Of a stretch of DNA of 64,000 nucleotides, positions 36,001-49,280 are shown in pieces. The notes beneath the pieces were generated by a model. The model had not been told where the DNA came from. It made no database searches and saw only the letters and a program-made list of their open reading frames with translations. Origin of the DNA: Sympetrum striolatum (taxonomy: Eukaryota; Arthropoda; Insecta; Odonata; Libellulidae); contig OX388350.1 of the NCBI GenBank assembly GCA_947579665.1, positions 1,240,001 through 1,304,000 of the forward strand. The letters run 5' to 3'. Every line of letters starts with the position of its first letter. The first letter of the stretch is position 1. Made by a program: the position numbers and the translations under genes.

Positions 36001-37677
36001 AAATAGTTGACAGTTTCCTATATTCTTAATTTGGTGACTCAGAGTGTTAAATTCGTTTGGAGATACTTAAGATTCCGTTTTAGATTCACGTAGTAGCATT
36101 CACATAGTGTATTTAGAAAAGATTATAGATATTTATATAAAAAGGGTCAGTCTGTGATTGCTGAGAATGTAATAAATCTGCATAAACAAATTGCAAGCCG
36201 CCTTTCGGTAGAGGCATAGTTAAGCAATATTTTATTCCTATATTTACCGCGCAATAACGTCATCGAGACTGCTGAACGTTATTGTTTGCTGAATTATTCT
36301 CTGATACGACTTTAACACGGTTTACTACTATATCTGTCATTCATTGATGAACTGGCAGGAGCAGCAGGGGGCAAACAATTCTTTCCCTATCTGTTTGTTG
36401 AGAACGTATGCGTGAAAAGAAAGATGCATGTAAAGATGGGAAAGAAATCAGCAGTATAATGAATAACGATATTAAGTTCATAAAGAATAATTTCAGATAC
36501 GTCTGTGTCAGATGTCTATCTATTCAGCTGATATTTCGATGTCCCTACCGGTGGAAACACATATCATGACATTTTCTCGCAATTGTCTTCGGAATCTTCC
36601 GATAGGGGCCTTTATAATTTGCATCTAGTTGCTCTCAACACCCCTTTATTTCCTTTCAATACGACGACTTCGGCGGACACCATTTCTCCTCAATCTACTC
36701 TTCGATTCCGGTCTTTTTAAAACTCCAATCAAAATGGAGATTTCGGATTATTTTTCGGTTCGAAATTGTTCCAAAATATTCTGTCCGGCGGAAATCGGGA
36801 GGACCGGCGATCTTCCGATCTTCTTTCATAAAAAGCAGAATCCGTGTAATCTCGCTTCTGTAGCAATGAGTTCACCCATTACGTCACCGACACTGAATGA
36901 TAAACACATTTTGTGGAAAAAATTGCTAATGTCGAACTGCGATTCGTTTGATACATGTCAATACGCTGCTTAAATCGGCACTCAATGGGAAGGAACTTAG
37001 GAGAATAAGAATTTTAATTCGTAATTATTTTTAAGATTATCAGTTCAAAAGTTAAGGCGTCATATCCTAGTCAGGATAAATTAGTACTTTTGTGCATATC
37101 AGGACACCGAAAAATATACCTGTTGTTTGAAGCCATATAAATACTTACACGTCTATTATTGGCGAACAGTTCAACTTTATCCTATGTAAAAATATTTTAA
37201 TGGCATTTAAAAGATGTTTGTGGTTACTTTATTGTTATGGTAAATGCTCCAGGACTAGATACCTTCCTTACTTTAACGTAAGCAAAGCCGCATTATAATT
37301 AATATTCCAACTTTAAATCAGTAGTCACGCTGAAGTATAGATTTAAAAGTGATAAGAAACCGTTCCACAAGTTGCACTGCATCTTCACGACTGAATTTTA
37401 AAATAAAAAAAGTTTTGATTCGCAAAATTGCATAAATTGAGGTGCCTCGGTAGTAACATTAATCCGCTTCTGTTTATTATTGGAGTTTATGTAAAATACA
37501 TAAATATCCATTACATGCGTGGTTTGAAGTTAATTTGCAAAGCGTAGGGCATACAACTGTAAACTCGAGGGCGGCGGTTCTTTCAATCGTATCTCGATAA
37601 TGGAATGACGTCAGCATCCGGTGCGGAGAAAGATGTTTCATTTGCCTCACTCTTGCTCCTGCCTTTGATCAACATAT
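33073..37677. other. Unassigned AT-rich DNA
   Basis: No gene recognised. A CpG-rich patch lies at 33830-34100. A 16-bp scrap (GCAAGCCGCCTTTCGG, about 36197-36212) matches the 3' end of the CR1/Jockey-like LINE family in minus orientation, too short for its own call. Confidence 0.45.
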
Positions 37678-37806
37678 TTGAGCGTGTGGCAGGGGGTCCA
37701 TGCATCAACACTTCCTCTCTCGGTTATTTTCGCCTATCGTGTACAAGAAAAATGAATTTCAAAGCGATTAGTTGTAGCATCTATTTTCCTGATCTTCGAA
37801 ATATTT
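37678..37806 (-). mobile_element. CR1/Jockey-like LINE 3'-end fragment
   Basis: GCGTGTGGCAGGGGGT, then TTTTCGCCTATCG, AAAAATGAATTTCAAAGCGATT and AGCATCTATTTTCCTGATCTTC align with the end of the LINE copy at 53820 (end of RT ORF plus short 3' UTR, minus strand). It is heavily diverged and truncated after about 130 bp. Confidence 0.75.
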
Positions 37807-39140
37807 CCATCCTGCGTTCTCGAGACTCTGGATAACGCTCACCCATTTACGGTAACTATTCTGGACAAAATAAAAGCTACTACGTAACTATTGCTTGGAA
37901 AATGATGGGGAGCAAAAACGCCGAGGGATACTAGTTAACGTTTTTAAACTTAATTATTTAACAAATAAATTACAAATTCGCGATGCATAAATTCAGGCCA
38001 AAGACAGATGTCGTAGCGGGTGTGTATCAAACATGAGAGACTGTCGACGAAGGAAATGCGATTAATGAGGTTTCAATTGAATATTAGCGTGTTCGACCGC
38101 CCTTTTCTCATACAAAGGGTACTTCCGTACGTCTGCAAGGACGTGCGTAATAACCAAGGAGATGTCATTAGGGGTTTATTTGCAGGGGATTTCTTTCTTC
38201 CGGATTTAATGGTCCTCCCCTCCCTGATGGGTTATTTGTGGTAAGAAGGCAGTCGATGGAGCAGAAGAGGGATGCTGCAAGGAGAGGGATTTATGGACCA
38301 GCACATTCATTAATCTTTTCCCCTTTCGTGCGAATTCCCACACCCGAGCGAACCACACCCTGGGAAAACCCTTAAAATGGAAGTCGACGAATTCTCGGGG
38401 AGAACCCATTTTTAGTCAACGGCGAAATATCCAATGCGATTACCTTTGGATGCGCTAAATGAGGCTGACGGTGGGCTGCATCGACATGTGCCGAGTGATT
38501 ACCTGATAAACTATGAAAATCATTTTTCTCTAGTGCCTCGAGCGGATGGACATTGATATATTCGAAATCTTTACGAATCAGAATGGGCGTGCCAATCACA
38601 TGTTGCGCCTTGAAAATTCAATATTAGAATAAAATTATCAACGTTGTGTTACAGTGTGTATAGTAGTATAGTACAGTGCATCTGTGATTATTTATGTTTA
38701 TTCATTCATATATTGTGAACATTAGCGACTGACATAAACGCCTTTGTAGCATTTAGTGTTCATTGAACAGCAACCGCATTTCCCTGAATCCACTTTTCCG
38801 TCAATTTCGGCTCCAAAAGACACCTTTTCATCCGTTAAATAGTAATTTCATAATTGTATACAAATATTATTAATCCTACTTTATTACTCATTAAACCGAT
38901 ACTAGTATGGATATCCAACACATGTAAATCGTCATTTAGTTAGTCTATCCTTGTTGTCTTGTGCTTCTAATTTACTTAAAGCTCTAATGTCTATAATATT
39001 ATTTGCGTATATAAGGTAATGATATTCACAGTATCTTATGGCATAATAAATTCGACGTATGTTTGGAGATATGAACGAAATCCGTCCGCCTCTACTAAGG
39101 CTTGTATTTGGATTTATATCTTTTAAAATTCTGAATTTCT
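37807..39140. other. Unassigned DNA
   Basis: Short ORFs (76 codons or fewer), moderately CpG-rich around 38270-38600. Nothing recognised. Confidence 0.45.
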
Positions 39141-39366
39141 ATGTAAAGACTCTGCATACCACCGTCGGCGTGTGGCAGGGGGTGTAAGTGCCATGTCTCT
39201 ATTTTCCTAATCGATTGTTTTCGCGTATCATTGACAGAAAAAATGAAATTTCGAAGCGATTCGTTCTAGCAACTATTTCCCTGATCATCCACACATTATC
39301 AGAAAGAGCTATATAAGGAGAAGGTCTCATATTGTCAGTTTAATACCCCTCTCCTCACTTAATACT
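39141..39366 (-). mobile_element. CR1/Jockey-like LINE copy, 3' part (split by an insertion)
   Basis: Matches the 3' UTR and the C-terminal end of the RT reading frame of the 53820 copy (GGCGTGTGGCAGGGGGT, CGATTCGTTCTAGCAACTATTTCCCTGATC). The match runs to about 39365 and resumes at about 40086, so this and 40086-40570 are two halves of one old insertion. Confidence 0.8.
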
Positions 39367-40085
39367 CAAAAATGTATTTATAAACTGCTGAAGAATTAAT
39401 CTTCATATACAATTATGATATTACCTATGTAAATTTCATGTATCTATTACTTTATAATATTACCTAAATTTAGTTCTTTTAATATCTTTAGACTTTGTTT
39501 TCCTGAGGAATGTACTGAGCATTACCCAAACCTATCGTCTATCAGTTAAATCTTCTGAAAAGTGCTTTCTCTTAACTTATTTAGTTACCTAAATGTCTAT
39601 GTTATATACAATTTTGACTAGTACATACTGTATGCATTATTTTGATACTGTTTTTTATAATAATATTTTATTTTTCCTCATAATGTACTTTATGGATGAA
39701 AATCTATGTACGTTTTCTTTATTTTTCTATTTTGTTTTTTTATGTTACTTTATATATTGCTATCTCTTTTTAATGTGAACTGATTCTTATTTATGTATCG
39801 CATGTAAGTACTTATTGGTAGTGTATTTATTTATTTTTTAATGTTTTTCTGTTTTCTTATCTTTTAGCTATTACTATCGGTAGGTTTGCGCAGGTTTTTC
39901 ACACTTCCTTGTGGGTGTTTTCCTCCAATGGATTTTTTCCCTAAGAATCTCTTAGGTTTTTACATCCACAATTCTTCTAATTCTTTCTACTTCTAATTTC
40001 ATAATTAATGACGATGGGTTAGATGGAAGAAGAGACTTTTAAGTCTCAATCTCACCCAAATTAAGACGTTTTATTATTATTATTT
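39367..40085 (+). mobile_element. Retroelement 3' end with (ATT)n tail, nested in a LINE
   Basis: About 720 bp inserted in the LINE copy. Its right end is an (ATT)n tail (40071-40085), preceded by GACGATGGGTTAGATGGAAG, AGACTTTTAAGTCTCAATCTCACCC and, further left, CGCAGGTTTTTCACACTTCC. These blocks match the minus-strand copy at 25833-26085. The left part is T-rich with no recognisable coding. The polarity is that of a 5'-truncated non-LTR retroelement. Its left boundary is placed only by where the host LINE stops matching. Confidence 0.7.
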
Positions 40086-40570
40086 AGTAAATTTATCCTT
40101 TGTATTAATATTCATCTCTTAAAGATTCCTATGCCATGCTGAATTATCTGAGTAACGGCTTTATGGTAGCAAATCTTCACAAAGCGTATCGCCTTTCGTT
40201 GTTCAGATTCCCTAATACGACACTTGTCCCATGCGCTAACTGCGTGCTCAAGGTGAGGTCTAGCTAACGCTTAGTAAAATCGCTTGCGAACTTTTTCTTC
40301 GCTCCTTCCGTCTGTTCCTTTAACGAAGCAGAATTTCTGAAGTACTATTCCACATATATTAGGAACGTGGGTACCTCATGATAAATTATTTGAGAGAGTT
40401 ATTCCAAGATATCGATTCTACTGACATCAATTTTACCTATGCTGTACGAAGGATTATTTTAAATTATGTTAGGCCTTATTTTCAGAGACTGACTACTAAT
40501 ATTATACCTGATGATTATCAAAAATATATCTCCTAACTCACATCTAAGTATACCACCATCATATGAATCT
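40086..40570 (-). mobile_element. CR1/Jockey-like LINE copy, internal part (split by an insertion)
   Basis: Resumes the LINE where 39366 stopped (TAAATTTATCCTTTG) and runs on through the blocks for the RT C-terminal region: CGCCTTTCGTTGT, CAAGGTGAGG, CGAACTTTTTCTTCGCTCC, TTCCACATATATT, ACTCCAAGATA-like. It is diverged, with stops and indels, and not translatable. Similarity fades near 40570. Confidence 0.75.
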
Positions 40571-41830
40571 TCCGAGTTATTTTCCTCCAACGGCCGATGA
40601 CGTCAGAGAGTACGTAGTTCCATGGAGTCCATATTGTAGTTTATAGTATTTTTATCGCATATAAAATATGTTTATATCATAGAAAATAGCTGTGGTCGTA
40701 TAGATCAGGGAAATTCAAATGATATTTGAGGAAAGAAAAGTGTTACGGAAATATGATCTTCATCCGTTGAATGGCAAAATAAGCAACGGATATTAATTAA
40801 AAAGAACTGGATGGACGCCCAGCTTAGAGGCAATAGGGGAATGAAGTTCCGGTAGAATAATTTTTAGGCAAATAGAAGGTTAAGAGAGGAAATAAACAGC
40901 TTTTGGATTTCTTTTGACTCTGAAAGGCACAGACTCATATTTACCCCATAAAAAGGGTCGTTTTATGACCTTCCGACGCTCGTAAAGCGACGGGCGTCGC
41001 GGCGCCCCTTTTATGAACTCCTTCCGGAAGCCAACATCGATTTATTAATTGCGGATTACACTGAATGAGCTGCATCGCATTATAGTGTCTCCATTGCGCT
41101 GACGAGACGACAGATAGCCTACGGAGCAGGCGACGTTTTTCATCATTTGAAGGGCACAGTGTTATTCAGTTGCAAATCTTTGCATTATCTCGAAAAGTTG
41201 GATAATTCAAATCATTCATGTCCGACGAATATCTTTACCAATATATTCTGTCTGAATGTGAGCATCTGTGGATTGAGTTAAACATCCTCCAGAATGATTC
41301 TATAATCCAATAATAAAGAACCCCCAACGGATAAAAAGTAAGGACATAAACAATGTTTGGATGAAATGTGGTCCATTGGTGTCTCAAGTTTGGCCAACGC
41401 TCAAACAGGGTTTTCTAGCATGCAAACAGGGCATATATCAATTTATATTTATCATGGTCGTCAATCTCTTCTAAGGCTTGCAAATGAATTTTGATGCCAG
41501 AAAGTTATCCAGGTATTATTGAGTCACATATTCTTGTCAACGTTGTGAAAGTGTACTTTTAAGTTATGACGTTAGACTGGTATCGACAAAACTGTCCTTA
41601 ATTACTAAATATCTTCTCAGTGTGTTTCTATGCTCAACGATTTATTTAAATATACACTAATTTGCGCCGACAATCTTGATATAAATAGCTTTTAGAAGTA
41701 AGGAAGAAGGATTGTCTTATTCAAGGGTTAATTATTTTACCCAATGGCTGGTCATTCTATCATCAACGCTATCATTAGCAAATCCTAGCCGCTGCCTGAG
41801 GTCTACCTCGAGTTTTTTGGTACTAATTTT
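40571..41830. other. Unassigned DNA
   Basis: A CpG-rich stretch at 40970-41030 (CGACGGGCGTCGCGGCGCC) stands out; no gene recognised. Confidence 0.45.
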
Positions 41831-41859
41831 TACTTCCGAACATTCTCTCTTCCAGAAGC

Positions 41860-41930
41860 TCTTTTTGGAACATTTGGCTCCCACTGGGATCGAACTCAGC
41901 TTAGTTAGACAAAGAGTAAGCCCCAATCTG
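41860..41930 (-). mobile_element. tRNA-derived SINE remnant, probably family 2
   Basis: The minus strand reads GAGTTCGATCCCAGTGGGAGCC, a B box plus 3' acceptor half almost as in the family 2 SINE at 16470 (GTTCGATTCCCGGTGGGAGCC). The A-box half is not clear. Confidence 0.5.
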
Positions 41931-44900
41931 TGATTCCACCTCACAGACATTAATTTGGACAATATTGAGATAGCTGTACGTTGCTGCAAATCTTCCACAA
42001 TTTGTCGAATCCTCATTGACTTCACCTCAGCGAATTCGTTCGCCAATATTATCTGCGAATTAGTTCTTCGCATTACGTGCAGGCGAATCTTTCCGTAAAT
42101 AAGAAATCGGATTTCCTCGTCCATTGAATTCGCTCGTTCGCGTCATCGTGGTTTTCCCATCGAATCAACGGAATTGCAGATCTCTCGTGGACCGCAGAGT
42201 GTCGCAGTGGATAAAAGAACTCAAGTCCGATTTTATATATTTAAGCTTATAGTAGCTATTGAGAAAGTTCAAGTGGTGTAAAGAGTCATTTATTGCTATA
42301 TACGCATTTTAAAAATGGAGAAATTTCCAGAAATTAATTCTAATAGGAATCAATGCAAATGAGAAAGGTCTGTTTGCCGTTTTGTGAAAAGAATATTTGC
42401 CATCAAAGGCGCGTATTCAAAGGCATATTCAAACGTACCTCTTTTCTTTCTATTCGTTCTAGCTCACGTGATACATTACATTTTCAAATCTCTCATGCAG
42501 AAATGTTATACGTGTTTTATGATCAAATTTCGAGTTTCAGTGTAGAAAATAGATGGTCAAAGTGCAAAGTAACCACAGATACAGCGCTTAAGTTCTTTTA
42601 AGGATCTGAGGAGGCAGATTCCGTGAAAATTAGTTCAATAGGAAAGAATCATCAACTGGCAGCGCAAGAGATAGCGGAGGTTCATAAAATTAGTTTCATT
42701 TACCGACGACAACTTTTCGTAATTTGGTCTGAGGTGAATTTCATTATTTCCCGAAGTTGTCTATTCGAAAAATAAATTAAGATAACTGGCAATTAATTCG
42801 TGTTTGACAAAGACGCAAGATTTGTCTCAAACCCTAATATAATACTCCTGAAAGGTTCCTATTCCTAATACCTAACAAAGTTTTTACTAAGTTGTGTTTA
42901 TGAAGTTGAAGTTCCTTGATGTGAAGCTAATGTGATTGAGTTCAAGTAACATTATTTTAGTTCAACTCCATTGATTCTAACTCTTCACAATGACCATCTC
43001 CTTTTGGGTACTAAATTTTAACTTGCAAATCGAACATCTGAACTATAAGAATACGTGCAGAATCGACGCAATCTCGTGTTTTGTGAGATTCTCTTAATCA
43101 GTCGCCCCTAAAATCTAAACAAGAAAACTCGGGCACTGTATCCGTTACAACGGGTCTCATTAGGTCAATGGTCAAATATAAATGGACTTAACTGTAATTT
43201 CTCTGAACTAAACCTCAGCTTGTAATGTATGCAATGAGGGATTACTTAAAAAATAATCAATCACCAATTAATTTTCTCATATGTTAATTTTCAATACAAC
43301 TCCAGAATAATGAAAGTCTACGGGTTATTCATTATTGGCTCCATTTTTTCATATAATACTTAGCACAAAACGAAATTAGAGAATAATTCGAAGCATACGT
43401 TACGTAAAACGAAATGAGAACAAGTTGAGGAAACACTTAGATAAGCGGTCGCTCGTCGTGGCCCAGCAGTCGCAATGCTTCAGTCGCTGTCGGACTAAAA
43501 GATCAGTTGACTGCATTTAAAGTTAACAAAGAGTGAGCCTCATTGGTCCACTTAAGTCCATCTGTGTTGTATGGAATACCGACCGGCGGGAGAAGCAGCA
43601 TGAGAATTTCAGGAGACCTAATGAGTTGTATAAAAATGCACGAATGTGTCTGATAGGATAGGAGTACAGTATTCCAAAGAGTAAAATATAAAAAGTGGCA
43701 CTGAGCCTCGTTAAGGATTAGCGTGAAATTTGTACATATATTTAGTACGGCTTCACGATCCTCCTCGCTATCTCCCTTCTAATACAAGTAAATTACGACC
43801 ACAATATCTAATGGGAAAGAGGCTACAGACTTCTTCAGGAGGGATAGATAAGGGCAGCGACAATGGGAAATTTTATTATACGTTTTAGAGTGTTCTACTA
43901 TAAATACAGTGTTCTCCTATACCCTTGCTAAGCCAAAGGAGAAGCTGATTAATCAACTATTTTGTTCAGAGCTGAAGGGTGAAAGGACGATGATAATCAG
44001 CGGGCCGAGTTTAACATTAATCAGCTTGTGTATATGCCTTAAAATAGGAGGGTAAATAACAAAAAATTCACATCTGTTTATCCCTGAGTTATTCCTCCTA
44101 ATAATACCTAAATGTACCTGATTATTACTTTAGAAAATCCTTACTTCATATCTATAGAGATATTCATAGATTAGCAGCCACTCTAGGATCCATCTTTAGA
44201 CTAAAAAAACTAGGGTTTCACAGAATGCCATATGACGCCAGCTGCTTTTTATGGGAGGTCATAATAGATCGTAGAGAATAGAGAATGAAACAGGTTCATA
44301 CGTTAGCCTGACCATTAGAAACGCACTAACTATTCGCGATCGACAAGTGCGTGTGTTCTCAAGATCTTTGCCGTCGATACACCAGCAGCTCATTTATGTA
44401 AATCTAAGTCCGCCGTGGTAATGTCGGAAAAACGAGAAGGGGTCCATCGGTTTTCGATCCGGAGTGTTGTGTGCACGGGAGAGCGGAGTGACAAATCAGC
44501 GAAATTGCTCGTAAAACTTTGATTCGGGGGGTCTCCCTCTTGGACCGCACGAAATTGGCGGTTTCCATTGCATCTCGTAACAAAAAAGCCTCGCTGTATA
44601 GGCGATGGGGTTGGACCCAAATGCTTTCAATGGAAAAATCCAGTCCACTTGTGCGCCGAAAAAAAGAACTCGTCAAACGTCTGGAATGGTAATTCCGCCA
44701 TTAATTTTCAAGTGGCGCGTTTATTTCCCGCCATTATTTTTTCCCGCTTAATTTGCGCGGGATTTTTGCGAGCGTTTCTGCACCTCGTAAACATTCGGAC
44801 ATCTATAAATAGCGGAGGAATATTTATTGCTCGAATAATGAAATCCGCTTCCCTTTGTTTTAAAAGGGAGACCTTCCCTTTTCTTTTTCCCGATTCATCA

Positions 44901-45227
44901 GGGTCTCTTCTCCTCTTCGCAAATCCTTCAACTACGCGCTCTTAAAACAACGAAGGCTGTGCAAATTTCGTACCGTGAATTCGTTATGAAAGTGCCCACA
45001 AATGTGAAAGCGATCTCAAAATAGACGCCGAGAGCTCTCAAATGTTTCAATGTAGTGCAAGAAACGTGTAACATTTTGTGTTTGATTCGCTCTTTAATTT
45101 GAATCCTAGTAATGCCTGCAGTCGCTCAGCTATAATCTATGAGAATGTTTGCTCTATTTCCCAAATATGAAAAATATAATCAAAATAGCCCTTGTAAAGA
45201 AAGAAACATTGGATCACGGCTGTTAAT
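41931..45227. other. Unassigned DNA; CpG-rich patch 44.39-44.95 kb
   Basis: No domain recognised. The patch 44390-44950 is CpG-rich and non-repetitive, holds two CCGCCAT (reverse ATGGCGG) sites at 44695-44701 and 44728-44734, and runs of GCGCG and TTTCCCGC. Frames of 76-125 codons overlap on both strands, none convincing. It may be conserved regulatory DNA. Confidence 0.35.
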
Positions 45228-45290
45228 GAATTAGAGGTTTAAAATCTCCAAATCCGTCTTTATCGGAGTCCCTCCTCTTACTTCCCGGTA
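45228..45290 (+). mobile_element. Single arm of the 8867-type hairpin element
   Basis: AATTAGAGGTTTAAAATC, then TCCTCTTACTTCCCGGT follow the order of the left arm at 8890-8955, with about 20% differences. No second arm is seen within a few hundred bases. Confidence 0.6.
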
Positions 45291-48214
45291 GTCGGATAAA
45301 GCAAGAAATGAATGCCGCACTATAACTGTACCCAAAGCGCCTTTCAATAGCAATGCTCAGTGGTCACTTTATTACTATTACTTTCTGTTTCATCTCCTTT
45401 CCTAATCTGCTGTCACCAAGTGAAGGTACCTCATTCCATTTAGATGTCTTTTCTCTCGCATTCGATGAGTGTGTCGTTACAAGCAGCGCTCATTGATCTC
45501 TCCGCAATGTCCTTCCATCGATTCGAGCGAATCGCCGCCAAAAGCGAAATTCCGACGGTTCTTCGAATTAGTTGGACTCCATGAAGGGTATGGCCACATA
45601 AAGATAAGAGCTGTATTGGAAAAGGTCCAGCGAAACTCCGTACGCTTAGGAAACAGCTGAAACTATAAATCGGAATGAGTTATCGAGATACGTATTGACA
45701 GGGGCAAGAATAGTGAGTGGCATGAAAGCGTCTTATCGCACGAAATTAAGATAAAGAATGTGCGCTGAAGATAAGATTGAACTATCGATGACAGAATTTA
45801 GCTATGTCATTATTCACCGATTTTCAAACAAGAAATAAAAATTGTATCAAAATATGAAACGCGTTAACCTTAATGTTCATTTGCGACATGAATTTCTTGG
45901 CTGTCGCTGAATTTGGTCTGCTTAAGTTCGTGGTGGGGTTCACGCTACTATGACAATAAAATTTATTTTATTCAACAGTAAAATAATTGGTATGTACCTT
46001 TATATATACATGTCAATTCAAGAAATTTCCAAAAGACGGCAATAGCTAAAATTACGGCATGATTTATTTTTATAAGAACGTCTTGCTAAAATATTTGCCA
46101 GCCCTAGCAACAGAATCGCTGAATTAGCTATCGTAAAAGCAATCTTCAATCTGAGATCTTAGTATTTAGTGCCGAATATTCACAAATGCAAAGCGTTCAC
46201 ATCTCAATGATTTAAAATCATTTCCGCAAAAACGGAGGGCGATCCACTTTGAACCGCAAAAGCAAGGAATTGGAAATTCACGTTTTAGGGATTTCATTCA
46301 GCCCGAGTTTAAAATGGCGGTCCGAAGGTCACATTTGAAAAGATTACAATTTGGAGCGAAATTTGATTGGCGAGAGGAGGACGGGGGCATTTTTCAAACT
46401 CGATTGGTTTGTTATTTCAGACGCCCATCGATTATTTCCCTTAAACGTAACAGCTCCATTAACAAGCTGGAAATCCAAGTAACTGGGATAGGAATTTGGC
46501 ACTTAAAATACCGACTAGTGCAGAGAAAACAGTTCATATTCACTCAAGCCTTCCTTTTGGCCTTTCTGATTAAACCTTTTAAGCATATTTTCATTGTAAT
46601 TAAAATTTTCCGAAATTTAATGATATAAAGTTTTCTACGCTTAAACCCACTACATTTGAATTTTTCATATTCATAATAAATGACTGATATTATGCGTGAA
46701 ACTGAAAAAATATTTGGAATACGTAGAATATGTAGAACACGTTCAGCAGGTAAAGTTTAATTAACTTAGAATATTTTCATAGGTATGCAATATTACGAGC
46801 TTATGTAGTCAGCGACTTCAGGAAATTATTTTTAAGTACGATTTTGCTATATCGAGTCAAATGTAAAATAGTTCAACATTATTATCGAATTCCTGCATAC
46901 TTTCATTCATTTAATTTTTATCGTTCAGTTAAAATTTTTTAAACTGAAAACCATCCGAAAATATTTCCCCAATTGCTTGAAATGTTTCCTCTGATCGCGT
47001 ATCGTGTATACGATCAAATGGTAGAAATAGAAAGCTTTTATTAATTATATTTCTATGAACGAAAAAATCTTATAAATTTACTTTGGTTAAGCACGCTACA
47101 ACCAGCATTGACCACAACGTTATTTGATACCTAATCGGAAGAATGGCAAAGTCGTAAAGCATAAATTAATGAAAAGTACTCCGTAACACATTTAAACTTA
47201 AGGTAAAATCATCGAAATTAAAGAACGAACAAAACAAGGAATGAACATTTTCTTAGATATTTACTGCTTAATACCTTTGGGTACTCATTATTGTCAATTC
47301 CTATAGTAGATCGGGAGAAACTACTTATTCTCTACGAGTTGACGACTGCTCTGGGACGGTGATCTTACCAGAGCTCCGTGAAACTGCCGAGATGCACGCG
47401 ATCTGTGCTTGATTCACTAAAGTCGTGCGCCTCGAATGATGGACCCTACGCATCGAGGGAATAGAATCCAAGGAATTGATTTCTCAAAGGATTACTTTGA
47501 GCTTACTCATTTCACTTAACTTTGATCAAGACTTTTTATGTAATCGTTCTCTTCTACTAATCTTATCCCTCTCATTGTCAGACTTCACTTCTGCTCGTAA
47601 CACTTTTGTCATTACTTTTTCTTATGACTGTATAATTCTGATCCGTACTGTGAGATTATGTTTGTTTTTTTCCGTTAGAAATTGCTGGTAAATTGTTTCG
47701 ATTACAGATATAAAATGTAACCAGAATAGTTGCATATTGAGAGAGGATGGAAACCTGAAGAACAAAACCATTTTTGGTTTCATTTGCATAATATATTACT
47801 GTTCCGCAAAGTGGAGCACATCTGAGAGCATTTGGTGCCGAAGAGGGATGACCGAAGAGCCAAAATCAAATGCAGAATATTAGCTCTGTGATGGTGTCGT
47901 CTGAAGGCGTCTGCAAGAAGTGCTCATCGGTCGGCAGTGCGTGCTATTGATCAGAGAGCGGAGTGACAGGATGACGGATGAGGGGTTTGTCCGTGCGTGT
48001 GTCCTCCTTGGGAATCGATACAGCTACTGCTTATTAATCTGGTGAATCACGGGATCGAGGGGCGACACTATGTGTTGAGGTCATCAACCAGTACCTCCAA
48101 CAATTTCTAGGGAATTCCTCCATTTTCCGGGAAAATTTAAGCAAACTTATTTTTTATGGATACAGCTAAAATTTTCTTATTTAGAGAAATATATAAATAT
48201 AGAAACATTGAGAA
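45291..48214. other. Unassigned AT-rich DNA
   Basis: ORFs of 63-104 codons without similarity (the longest, 46314-46628, opens at an AAAATGGCGG motif). Nothing else recognised. Confidence 0.45.
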
Positions 48215-49280
48215 TTCCCTGAAAGCGAGGCATTAATGTGAATTTTTCATCGATTTTAGTTCTTTTTTCCTCAATCGATTTGTTCTGGGAACTATTTCCC
48301 TAATCTTTATCGCAGTATCAGCACGGCCCATATAACAGGGGGGTCGCATTATATCGGTTACATCATCTGAGAACTCAATTTCTCTGAACTTATTTAATAA
48401 ATTTATCCTTTGAATTAGTCTACTATCTTTTAATGATTCCCATCCCACGTCCTGTAACATCTGAGTGACACTCGCTGTTTTATTGTAGCAATTCTTTACA
48501 AATCGCATCGCCTTTCGTTGTACTTTTTCTATATCCCGAATATGACATTTCTCGGCCCATACACTAATGCATACTCAAGGTGAGGCCTAACTAACGCTAA
48601 GTAACAACGCTCGCGAACTTTTTCTTCGCTCCTACCGACTTCTAATTTGTAAATTTATGATGAGAGACTATCGACAGCCTTCCGAAAGTCGAAAAACATT
48701 GCGTAAGACTCGCAAGAACGAGTCTTACGGAAACCCTATTGATTCCTAACTATAAATTTGGACGTTTCAAGAAAACCAATTAAAGACCATACCATCTCAT
48801 GTTTAATAATGTTACCGCTCAATGATTTTAAAGATATGTGATAGCCCTGTAATTATCTGTATCATCCTTAAAACCCCTTTTAAATATCTGTGTTACATTA
48901 AAAATTATCCATTCTTTCAGGGCCTTGCCTTCGCTCCTAGACTTAAATATTACTTTAGGAAAATGAAAGTAACTACTTCTAATGTTTCCCTCTCTATCTC
49001 TATTTACCACACATTCTTTCTGATATTAATATAATTGATGCAAGTTTAGGTGAAAGATATCTTAGAGCTTTATCCGTTTTAATGTGTCTTAATAGTTTCA
49101 TGATACTTGATGATGTATGATGATCTTCTCTGAAGGTGATTTTGGGCATCGCTTCAGTTCTATCAACGTTCGATAGAGTGTGGAATGTACTGTTAGACGT
49201 GAAAACGCTTCGGAAAAAAATGCTCAAGATGTTAGCTTTGCTCTTAGCATCTTTTACTACATTATCACTATTATTTATTG
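48215..49280 (-). mobile_element. CR1/Jockey-like LINE copy with internal deletions in the RT domain
   Basis: Read on the minus strand, the pieces come in the order expected of a non-LTR reverse transcriptase. First is a pre-RT stretch (49227-49000: IFFRSVFTSN, then LLRHIKTDKAL.YLSPKLA). Next are finger motifs (about 48920-48828: TQIFKRGFKDDTDNYRAI), then GFRKTRSC and MFFDFRKAVDS (about 48745-48665). Last is the C-terminal part (48508-48233: MRFVKNCYNKTASVTQMLQ, MRPPCYMGRADTA). The palm with the xADD box is missing, and frames shift between pieces, so the copy is dead. Family assignment rests on similarity to the 53820 copy. Confidence 0.85.

Noticed and set aside
41732..42124. 130-codon minus-strand frame as a gene
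   Set aside because: Its middle part is the tRNA-like SINE remnant at 41860-41930 read in frame, and the rest has no recognisable similarity.
44390..44945. Overlapping frames of 76-125 codons on both strands taken as a gene
   Set aside because: No recognisable domain and frames overlap on both strands in CpG-rich DNA where stops are scarce.
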